Shown here piece by piece: positions 28,572-35,586 of a stretch of DNA of 64,000 nt. The notes beneath the pieces are model-generated. The model worked only from the letters and a program-made list of their open reading frames with translations. It was not told the origin of the DNA and searched no databases. This DNA comes from Pycnococcus provasolii (taxonomy: Eukaryota; Chlorophyta; Pseudoscourfieldiophyceae; Pseudoscourfieldiales; Pycnococcaceae). The translations under genes and the position numbers were made by a program. Every line of letters starts with the position of its first letter. Positions within the stretch are counted from its first letter, which is position 1. The stretch covers positions 186,001 through 250,000 of the forward strand of contig OW568864.1 of NCBI GenBank assembly GCA_938743325.2, read 5' to 3'.

Positions 28572-30542
28572 CTATCTCTGCCTCTTCTGCCCTCTCTTCT
28601 GCCTTCGTCCGTCCCGCGGCCTCTGCCCTCCTTCGCTTGTCTGACAGGCACCTGGGGCAACGCCCTCCTGCACATTCAAACGGGCAAGAGCCGCGGCCGC
28701 GGCCATGTCGTCGTCGTCGTCGTCGTCGTCGTCGCTCAGGTCAGCAAGGAGGTCGCGTGCCCTTGCCGATAGCTCAGCGCGATGACGTGGTGATGAGGGC
28801 GGTGAAGCAAGACGAGGTTGAGGCGGCAGCGCTTGTGCCGGGGCAGGTGCGCGCGGGGCAACCGGCTCGCCGAGAAGACGCGCCATTGCGTCGTCGTACT
28901 GCCACGTCTTATCCGGCATCGTCGGTGAAGGTGGTGGAGCAGCTTGAGGCGGAAGCGGCGGCGGAGGAGGCGGAGCAGCTTGAGGTGACACCGGTGGAAG
29001 AGGAGGCGGTAGAGCTTGAGCCACGAGCGAAGTTCCTGCAAGATCGTCGTCATCATCGTCGCCACTATCCTCTTCCTCGTCGACACCGACGTGGTTGCGG
29101 CCATCATCGCTGCTCGGATACTCGTCGTCAAGCTCGTCGAGATTGCTGCCGGCATCGTCTTCTTCGTCGCCAGCTTGAGCGAGTGCCCCATCATCTCCTT
29201 CGCCGTCGTCGTCAAGCACGACCGTGTGCACGTTTGCCGTGATGTTCCGCCGCGACAGCTCCCGCGAAGTGCGCTCGTGCACTAGCCCACGTGGCACGGT
29301 GTAGTTGTTGCCACCGTCATCTGCGAAGATCAAGTGTAGCAACTCTCGCTTCAACTTCCACAGATCACACAATTTTTCCTCGGGATAATTGTTATATTCA
29401 TCTTCGACAATCTGCGCAAGTTCCTCCTCGTCGAAGGTCTTAGTCTTTTTCGAGACTTTCGCGCCGAGGCTATTGAAGAAAGCCAAGTCGTTCACGTTTG
29501 TGTCAGGCGAGCGCGGTGGTTGTTCGATGGTGACGATGCGCGGACCTCCCGCTGCCGGCGGCTCTCCGGCGGCCTTGAGGATGTCGGCGTTGCCCTTCTT
29601 AACGTGCGGCGTGGCGTTATCTTGCTGCACGGTGACGCAAGTTGCCCAAGGCATCTTCTCGCGTATGGCCGCAAAGACTTTGTCCTTCATGAACTCGGCG
29701 TATCGCGTGCCGTTCATGGTCACGTCTTTCTGGTACGCGTCACCCTTCTTCCGCTTTTTCGACGTGCGCTTCGCCACCGTAGTCTCCGATACTCTCCAAA
29801 TCCCCACCAGGCCGTTGAACCCATGCTCCGGCCGCGGCTTGGCGACCGCGCACAAGAACATTACCTTGCTGATGTGCCGCTTCGACGACTTGATCGGCTT
29901 TCTTCTCGCGATGCGACCAGGCAGAATTTTAAGACGCCTTTTATTATCCCACACATAGAACCATTTTTCATCTACGTCGACCCAATCATCATATGTGACA
30001 TTTTGTGACACATGGTCTTCAGCCCAATTCTTTCTAGCCTCTCGGTGATCCTCTGTAAGAAAAGGTTTCGTTCGTTTATACACTAGCCTAACCTTGAGCC
30101 GCTTTCTCAGTGTATTGTACACAGTGCCAATTGAAACTACAATAGGCTTCCCCTCGCCGTCCATGAGTGGAGAATCTGTCTTGATCCAATCAGCAATTTC
30201 AGCGTAGGTCATGTCGTCGTCCTCCTTTTCGAGCTTTGCCTTGATGATGTCCATGTGCTCGTCGGTGAGCGTGAACTTGCGTCCACTTCCGCGGCGTCTC
30301 TTCAGTGTCTTATTCTTATAGTACCTCTCCCATATATTTCTGGGCACATTCTTGCTCACGTTGTAGTTCTTGATGATGTCTGCGTGAGACATTGCTTCTC
30401 CATTAGTGAGCACGTACTTTTGGTAGTCCAGCATCATGGCTACCCTCTCATCGTCCGAAAGTTGTCGTTTTTTAGGAAGGTACTTGCGCTTGCGCGCGGT
30501 ACCAGTAGGCGCGACGACATTGGTGATGTCGCTTAGCACCAT
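28572..30542 (-). CDS. Mariner-like transposase with long acidic/proline-rich C-terminal extension
   Basis: 656 residues from the ATG at 30542. The N-terminal part (about residues 20-130) is a helix-turn-helix DNA-binding region with basic runs (KNKTLKRRRGSGRKFTL). The catalytic domain shows WVDVDEKWFYVW (first Asp), VTVQQDNATPH (second Asp) and PPRSPDTNVNDLAFFNSLGA (third Asp, 38 residues after the second), close to the DD39D of plant mariner-like elements. From about residue 455 the protein continues for 200 residues of Asp/Glu- and Pro-rich sequence (polyproline around PPPPPLPPQ, acidic run DDDDDDDDD) not usual for the family. A strong 3' splice site just upstream suggests a 5' exon may exist. 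Confidence 0.9.
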   Translation of the reverse strand: MVLSDITNVVAPTGTARKRKYLPKKRQLSDDERVAMMLDYQKYVLTNGEAMSHADIIKNYNVSKNVPRNIWERYYKNKTLKRRRGSGRKFTLTDEHMDIIKAKLEKEDDDMTYAEIADWIKTDSPLMDGEGKPIVVSIGTVYNTLRKRLKVRLVYKRTKPFLTEDHREARKNWAEDHVSQNVTYDDWVDVDEKWFYVWDNKRRLKILPGRIARRKPIKSSKRHISKVMFLCAVAKPRPEHGFNGLVGIWRVSETTVAKRTSKKRKKGDAYQKDVTMNGTRYAEFMKDKVFAAIREKMPWATCVTVQQDNATPHVKKGNADILKAAGEPPAAGGPRIVTIEQPPRSPDTNVNDLAFFNSLGAKVSKKTKTFDEEELAQIVEDEYNNYPEEKLCDLWKLKRELLHLIFADDGGNNYTVPRGLVHERTSRELSRRNITANVHTVVLDDDGEGDDGALAQAGDEEDDAGSNLDELDDEYPSSDDGRNHVGVDEEEDSGDDDDDDLAGTSLVAQALPPPLPPVSPQAAPPPPPPLPPQAAPPPSPTMPDKTWQYDDAMARLLGEPVAPRAPAPAQALPPQPRLASPPSSPRHRAELSARARDLLADLSDDDDDDDDDMAAAAALARLNVQEGVAPGACQTSEGGQRPRDGRRQKRGQKRQR

Positions 30543-31158
30543 GTCGTGGTCTCGTTGACAACCTGTGGGAGAAGGAAAGGTCAACGGAAGGTCAACGGTT
30601 ACAGCAGGTCAACGGTCAACACAACCGTCTAGTCAGCGGGTGTGCCTTGCCCTCGCCGCGCACTCGCGTAGCGCTGTCTCGCGCCCGCCGCCAAGCACCG
30701 GCCAAGCCGGCCAAGCACCCGGCGAGCACCCGGCAGCCGGCGAGCACCGGCCAAGCTGCCGCCTCTTGTAGGTGCCGCCGCCAAGCCTGCTCTCGTCGTG
30801 AACGAAGTCGCGTGCACGCCAACTGAAGCAAGCGCCGTTTTCTTCGCCGCCGCAGGCTGCCCATCATCACCGTCGTGGTCGTCTACGACGACGCCACCGT
30901 AGTTGTCAACAACGTCATCTCTCAGGCCGCCATGCGAAGCCGCCGCTGTCGTAAGCGCCGCCGCGCCCGTGCCGCCCAACAGCCACTGCGCTGTGCCCCA
31001 CACCGCAGCGCCGCGGCAGAGAACAACACGGCGAACGCAAGGGCGACGCCATCGCTGGAGTGCGAGTGCCGAGCTGTCGTTACCTCCGGGGAGACCTCCG
31101 GGGAGGGTCAATGCGAGGCAACGGTACTGCGACCAACGAAGGGATCCCCACCGCATCG

Positions 31159-31206
31159 TTGAACGGCCCTGTAAGTCCGTCCCATTTTTTTGTTGAATGT
31201 AGGAAG
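31159..31206. repeat. Right terminal inverted repeat of the mariner element
   Basis: Reverse complement of 28458-28505 with a single mismatch at the second base from the tip; followed by the TA duplication at 31207. Confidence 0.93.
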
Positions 31207-31490
31207 TAGTTATTTTAATCGCCCATCCTAAACGCAGAGTTTAAACGCAGGATTAAGTGGTTCCGATCAGGGGTTCCGTTCGGGGGTTTCCGTGAGGGCA
31301 TTACGATAACCTATTACGATAGAGGTGGGCATTAGGGCATTAGGGCATTAAGGGGGCATTAGGGCGTAGGGTTATGGTTCGCGTGACCTCGCATATGTGT
31401 GTGGCTGTGGTTAAACCTTAGTTCTCTAACTAAGATCTCCCGGGAGTTTCCTTTTCCATCCCTTGTTCGGTTCATTTCATTATCCCTGTC
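31207..31490. promoter_or_regulatory. Upstream region of the FAD monooxygenase with GCATTAGGG repeats
   Basis: About 31320-31365 contains five imperfect copies of a 10-11-bp GGCATTAGGG unit, followed by GTAGGGTTATGG about 125 bp before the start codon, again telo-box-like. Confidence 0.5.
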
Positions 31491-33206
31491 ATGTCCGCGT
31501 CCATGTCCATGTCAACATCAACGTGTGTCTCAATGAGAACTCGCAGCAGCAGCACTCGCATCCCTCCTCCTGGCGCACTTCGGTCTCGATCTCTCGCACG
31601 GTCTCCCACGTCGTGTCGCTTTCTTACTTCTTCGTCTCCGTGTGTTCGCATACGACATTCTTCGTCTCCGTCTTCGTCTTCACCACCTCCGTCTCTTCGT
31701 GCTGTTTTTAAGCGGTCCTCCTCCTCCTCCTCCGATTCCTCCTCCGATTCCTCCTCCGACTCGTTCTTCACCAAAGGCGGGTCCCTCAAACGCACTATCC
31801 AATCACTCACGGCACGTTCAGCTGATGACAAGAAAAACAACGCGCGCTCCGTGAACTCGTCTCGAAAGAATTCGTCAGGATTTTCACCCTCGAAGCCGTT
31901 CCGCGTTCTCGTCGTGGGTGCAGGACCGAGTGGTCTTTTCTTGGCACACGCACTACAAGAAAAACTTACGCACACAAAAGTCACCGTCATTGAGAGGAGA
32001 GAGTCCATCGAACCGGAGCTGGGGGCGGGACTCAACCTCAACGGCGCCGTTGCTGTCGCGGATAAAATCAAACTGAAAGACGTCATCACAAACGTCGGAA
32101 ATCCACTGCGAGGCGTGCGGGCGTACGCCGCACGGAACGGAAGAATCACTCAGCAGCTCTTTGAAGTTGACGTCGCAACCGCATTCCGATCGAGCGAACT
32201 TGGCGCGGAACTCATGCTCGACGGAGGGACGAAACCAGCCGCCTACACCGTCATGCGATCAGACGCGCTCAAGGGGCTCGCTGACGCGCTACCGTCGCAG
32301 GTGGAGCTGAAGCTGGGCACGAAAATCCAATCAATCAAGCGTGTCGGCGAAGGCGTGAGCGCGACGCTTACGAACGTCGACAATGGCATCGACGAAACGC
32401 GCGAATTCGACCTTGTTGTCGGCTGCGACGGCGTTCGATCCACCGTGCGCCGTCTCGCCTTTGGCGATGGCGCCGACGCGCAGTATGCCGGGCTGCGCGT
32501 ATTGTTCGCCGTTGCTCCCGCTGGCTCGCGTGACCTCACCGACATTGGAGGCGAGTCGGGCATTGCGCAGCAGTTTTTTGCCGAGGGTGCGTATGCGCTG
32601 TCCTACACCGGTGGGATTGGGGAAGGCGCACGAGATTTGCTCGCGCTCGTCTACCGTTCCGATGCGGAGGCAGCAACGGCGGTGGAGGATGACGAGAACG
32701 TCGACTGGCGCGAGGGTAGCAGCGGTGCGCTGCAGAAGCGACTGATTGCGATGTGCAAGAAGGCTGGCATGCCGCAGAATGAGGTTGTTGCACTAGCAGA
32801 AAAGTCAACACGCCTGACGGACGTGGGCGTCTACCACCACCTCCCTCGATGGCAGCCTTGGTACGCTATGGATGGTCGTGTTGTGCTGCTCGGCGACGCG
32901 GTGCACGCCATGCCGCCATTTTTAGGCCAAGGAGCGAATCAGGCTATGCAAGACTGTTACTGTCTCGCCACCCTTCTCGGCGACGCGCTAGAAAATGGCA
33001 CGGAGATCGCTTCCACACTTGCCGAGTACCAGCGCCGTCGCTTCGCGCCCACGGCTAAGGTTGCCGTCACCGCGCGCGTGCTCGGCGAGCTCGAGACGGC
33101 ACCCGAAGGGGTGCCCGCCGCTGTGCGTGACGTGCTATTCCGCGTGCTCGGTGCTCTCGACGTCACGGCAAAGGTGTACGTGGACGGTGCAGCTGTTCGA
33201 GTGTGA
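31491..33206 (+). CDS. FAD-dependent monooxygenase, plastid-targeted-like
   Basis: 571 residues. The first 130 are Ser/Arg/Pro-rich with a Ser/Asp run (about residues 80-90) and fit a long transit peptide. The flavin domain begins FRVLVVGAGPSGLFLAHAL (Rossmann GxGxxG) with the ribose-binding acidic residue in TVIERRE. The second FAD motif is LVVGCDGVRSTVRR (DG motif) and the third GRVVLLGDAVHAMPPFLGQG (GD motif), so the family is para-hydroxybenzoate hydroxylase-like: salicylate hydroxylases, UbiH/COQ6 and zeaxanthin epoxidase. The overall pattern is nearest to the last two, but no FHA domain follows, arguing against a full zeaxanthin epoxidase. Substrate not assigned. Confidence 0.88.
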   Translation: MSASMSMSTSTCVSMRTRSSSTRIPPPGALRSRSLARSPTSCRFLTSSSPCVRIRHSSSPSSSSPPPSLRAVFKRSSSSSSDSSSDSSSDSFFTKGGSLKRTIQSLTARSADDKKNNARSVNSSRKNSSGFSPSKPFRVLVVGAGPSGLFLAHALQEKLTHTKVTVIERRESIEPELGAGLNLNGAVAVADKIKLKDVITNVGNPLRGVRAYAARNGRITQQLFEVDVATAFRSSELGAELMLDGGTKPAAYTVMRSDALKGLADALPSQVELKLGTKIQSIKRVGEGVSATLTNVDNGIDETREFDLVVGCDGVRSTVRRLAFGDGADAQYAGLRVLFAVAPAGSRDLTDIGGESGIAQQFFAEGAYALSYTGGIGEGARDLLALVYRSDAEAATAVEDDENVDWREGSSGALQKRLIAMCKKAGMPQNEVVALAEKSTRLTDVGVYHHLPRWQPWYAMDGRVVLLGDAVHAMPPFLGQGANQAMQDCYCLATLLGDALENGTEIASTLAEYQRRRFAPTAKVAVTARVLGELETAPEGVPAAVRDVLFRVLGALDVTAKVYVDGAAVRV

Positions 33207-33214
33207 GCTGCAGT

Positions 33215-33326
33215 TGCTCATTCAGTAATTGCTGAGATCCCTCATTCAGTAACGAAGTGTACTTTACTCTGTCCAGCGGTTGTCCATTCACATCATTCAC
33301 CATTCAGCCCATTCACCGGTGCCATA
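33215..33326 (+). repeat. CATTCA-rich dispersed repeat, copy A (3' of the FAD monooxygenase)
   Basis: Starts within 30 bp of the stop codon. GAGATCCCTCATTCAGTAA and, later, GTCCATTCACATCATTCACC then CATTCAGCCCATTCACCGG match copy B (50694-50797) across about 100 bp, with small differences and one 6-bp length change. Confidence 0.88.
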
Positions 33327-33590
33327 ACCCTGTTACAGCTGGTCAGGTAGGTCGGCTAATGGGCGTGACATCCGCACCCCTCGGCGAGGCCTGAGGCGAG
33401 AGGCGAGGCCTCGGCACCCCTCGCCGTGGCCTCTGGATAACGACCAACCAAGGATCCCCTGTCAACTCAACAAGGCTCCAGCGAGTAGCGACGACCGGCG
33501 AGTGCCGAGGGCAAAAAACGATGCCCGAGAACCAGCAACTTGGGCGCCTGGAACCAACAAGGTGAATCCCGCAACCTGATGTACTATGTG
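33327..33590. other. Non-coding stretch with GGCGAGGCCTC palindromic words
   Basis: Between copy A of the dispersed repeat and the Foldback-like element. CACCCCTCGGCGAGGCCTGA and GAGGCGAGGCCTCGGCACC (about 33375-33425) form overlapping imperfect palindromes. No gene. Confidence 0.45.
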
Positions 33591-33755
33591 TATCGGGCGT
33601 GTATCTAAACGGTCTCAGACCACCCGAGGTGGTCTCAGACCACCTGAGGTGGTCTCAGTCTCACCATCACCTGAGCCCGTGCCTCAGGAGGTCGACCTCC
33701 CCAGCCCGTGCCTCAGGAGGTCGACCTCCCCAGCCCGTGCCTCACAACGACGCGC
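33591..33755. repeat. Left inverted arm of the Foldback-like element
   Basis: 165 bp with two 29-bp units; pairs with the right arm at 34774-35200. Includes CACCCGAGGTGG and CACCTGAGGTGG, themselves short palindromes. Confidence 0.85.
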
Positions 33756-33935
33756 AGCTGAGGCACGGGCTGAGGAGGTCGCGCTCCTGAGGCACGGGCT
33801 CAAGACGACGGGCGGCTGAGACACGGGCTCAATCGACGAGGTGAGGGTAAAGGTTTAAATGAACTGAAGTTTTCCATCTAGTCTTGGGGGGTGGCTTTTT
33901 GGGGTGGTATGCATTTCTTCCCGTGAACTGGCTGG

Positions 33936-33992
33936 TTTAGGGTTAGGGTTAGGGGCCTAACCCTAACCCTAATCCTAACCCTAACCCTGATC
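33936..33992. repeat. Head-to-head telomere-like tract (TTAGGG then CCCTAA)
   Basis: Three TTAGGG units run directly into CCTAACCCTAACCCTAA and two to three more degenerate CCCTAA units. The two halves form a near-perfect 36-bp palindrome centred on GGGCC at about 33954. Confidence 0.92.
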
Positions 33993-34132
33993 CTGGGCAG
34001 TGATGGGGATGATGCCCTGATGGCCAGTCCAGGCTTAGTCATGCTTGTGAATCAAATAACAAAAAATGGTTACCTTCCATCATCGTATCCCAACGTGACC
34101 AAAACCAACCAAAAGTCATAACCTTGCACCAC

Positions 34133-34750
34133 TTATCCCTTCTCGGTCGATAAGGTCCAATTCATGCAACACCCATTCTTGTGGCATGCTCTTGAGCACG
34201 CAACACCTGCGAGCGCGCATGGACAACGCATTGGAAGACACTTCCTCCCCCTCACCGTCCTGCACTTGCACCCGACACCAGAACTTGCAGCTTCGCGAAC
34301 GTTTGAAGCGGCAGCGAGGTCACCAAGCGTAACGCGCGTCGCGCCAACAGCCGCCATTCCCTCTTCAAGCGAGTCAAAGCCAAGGTCACTTGCATGGGCA
34401 GTACCGTCGAAACGCGCAAGGCCGTCACCAAGCACGAAGCGCCCGTCCACAACGCCATGCTTACATATGACCGTGTAGCGGCCTCTGCCGTGACACTCCT
34501 TCACCATGACAATTTCGTGAACGCGTGCAAGGTTCGAACGGTTCACTCCAGGCTCCACCAATTTAAGTAGAGCGAGTTCGCCGGCCTCAAGGGCGTTCAT
34601 GCCCTCGAGCGCACGTGCCGTACGCCTCTCGATGCGCGCGTTGTGTTCCTCCTGGTTACGCTTTGCGTCTTCTCTTATCACCCTGAAGTGCTCTGGCGTT
34701 TGTTCGCCAACTTGCAGCGGCAGCGGCGGGGGCGGGGGCGGAACGTCCAT
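34133..34750 (-). CDS. Cys-rich protein inside the Foldback-like element
   Basis: 205 residues from the ATG at 34750. The N-terminus is polyproline (DVPPPPPPLPLQ), then a charged helical stretch (EDAKRNQEEHNARIERRTA). The C-terminus carries a dense cysteine cluster: GCKCRTVRGRKCLPMRCPCA followed by GVACSRACHKNGCC and an Asn. The spacing resembles tesmin/CXC-type zinc-binding modules and the Cys-rich tails of some transposon-encoded integrases. No catalytic domain is visible. It could be an element-encoded DNA-binding protein, a remnant of a larger protein, or a captured host gene. Confidence 0.55.
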   Translation of the reverse strand: MDVPPPPPPLPLQVGEQTPEHFRVIREDAKRNQEEHNARIERRTARALEGMNALEAGELALLKLVEPGVNRSNLARVHEIVMVKECHGRGRYTVICKHGVVDGRFVLGDGLARFDGTAHASDLGFDSLEEGMAAVGATRVTLGDLAAASNVREAASSGVGCKCRTVRGRKCLPMRCPCALAGVACSRACHKNGCCMNWTLSTEKG

Positions 34751-34773
34751 GTGCAAACAAAATGTTCATCATG

Positions 34774-35200
34774 GCGCGTCGTTGTGAGGCACGGGCTGGG
34801 GAGGTCGACCTCCTGAGGCACGGGCTGGGGATGTCGACCTCCTGAGGCACGGGCTGGGGAGGTCGACCTCCTGAGGCACGGGCTGGGGAGGTCGACCTCC
34901 TGAGGCACGGGCTGGGGAGGTCGACCTCCTGAGGCACGGGCTGGGGAGGTCGACCTCCTGAGGCACGGGCTGGGGAGGTCGACCTCCTGAGGCACGGGCT
35001 GGGGAGGTCGACCTCCTGAGGCACGGGCTGGGGAGGTCGACCTCCTGAGGCACGGGCTGGGGAGGTCGACCTCCTGAGGCACGGGCTGGGGAGGTCGACC
35101 TCCTGAGGCACGGGCTCAGGTGATGGTGAGACTGAGACCACCTCAGGTAGTCTGAGACCACCTCGGGTGGTCTGAGACCGTTTAGATAGGAGCCCGATAC
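34774..35200. repeat. Right inverted arm with about eleven 29-bp tandem units
   Basis: Unit starts occur every 29 bp from 34786 to 35105 (GAGGCACGGGCTGGGGAGGT plus CGACCTCCT). Each unit contains the 14-bp perfect palindrome GGAGGTCGACCTCC centred on a SalI-type GTCGAC. One unit (near 34830) has a single change to GGATGTCGAC. Long repetitive frames on the minus strand are only a by-product of the repeat. Confidence 0.92.
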
Positions 35201-35586
35201 ATGTGTAACCATAGGCCTTCCTACCGGTCCCGTGATCCCGTGCTTTCATCTCACCACCTATGATGCGGCAAGAGGCTCCAAATGTCCCTTTTGGCATCGG
35301 CACCTCGTCCGATTGCGGTGTTTGTCAACGAAGTTCGTGTAACGACATCACGTTACCAACACTTCAAGTTGTTGGTTTATGTACTGTACTGTAACCCACC
35401 GGCAAGCGTGCCGTACTTCCTAGTAGACTACTGTATGATGCGTCCGTGTGTGCCCGGTCCCAGGTTTCTGTTTTGGGCAAACCGGGCAACACAGGCCCCC
35501 TGTGCCTGTGCCCTGTGTTGTGCGGGGCCAACACGTTCGGTACCAACATAAGTACCGACAGTACGTTTGGAGCGATAATAACGACA
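35201..35586. other. Non-coding stretch between the Foldback-like element and the next gene
   Basis: 386 bp. The downstream frame is open back to 35446, but the translation there is Cys-rich and irregular, so I read it as 5' UTR. CTAGTAGACTACTG near 35430 contains the TAGACTA word seen in other intergenic regions. Confidence 0.45.

Larger units (their letters stand above)
28458..31206 (-). mobile_element. Complete-looking Tc1/mariner DNA transposon with long terminal inverted repeats
   Basis: Terminal inverted repeats of 48 bp: left 28458-28505 and right 31159-31206, differing by one base near the tip (CCTCCTACATTCAAC versus CTTCCTACATTCAAC). Each end is flanked by TA (28456-28457 and 31207-31208), the target duplication of this superfamily. 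The tips resemble the CTCCCTCCGT ends of plant mariner-like and Stowaway elements. Total length is 2749 bp. It encodes one transposase on the minus strand with an open frame. The near-identical ends and unbroken frame point to a recent insertion. Confidence 0.93.
33591..35200. mobile_element. Foldback-like element: inverted arms with 29-bp tandem repeats around a small Cys-rich gene
   Basis: The left arm (33591-33755) and right arm (34774-35200) are inverted copies. Both run from TATCGGGC at the tip through ATCTAAACGGTCTCAGACC and TCTCACCATCACCTGAGCC to repeated CGTGCCTCAGGAGGTCGACC units and end ACAACGACGCGC inside. The arms differ in length because the left has about two 29-bp units and the right about eleven to twelve. 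Long inverted repeats built of tandem units with variable copy number are the mark of Foldback elements. No clear target duplication was found at the tips. The interior carries one reading frame (34133-34750, minus) and a telomere-like palindrome. Confidence 0.75.

Noticed and set aside
30629-31156. 175-codon minus-strand frame between the transposase and the right end of the mariner element
   Set aside because: Low-complexity Ala/Arg/Gly sequence with GCCGGCCAAGC-type DNA repeats; at most a 5' UTR exon.
31491-33206. Zeaxanthin epoxidase
   Set aside because: The flavin domain is similar, but no C-terminal FHA domain and no other specific signature are present, so only the broader family is called.
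34656-35303. Long repetitive frames encoding PQEVDLPSPCLRRSTSPARA-type repeats
   Set aside because: A 29-bp repeat is open in all frames; the product is a by-product of the Foldback-like arm.
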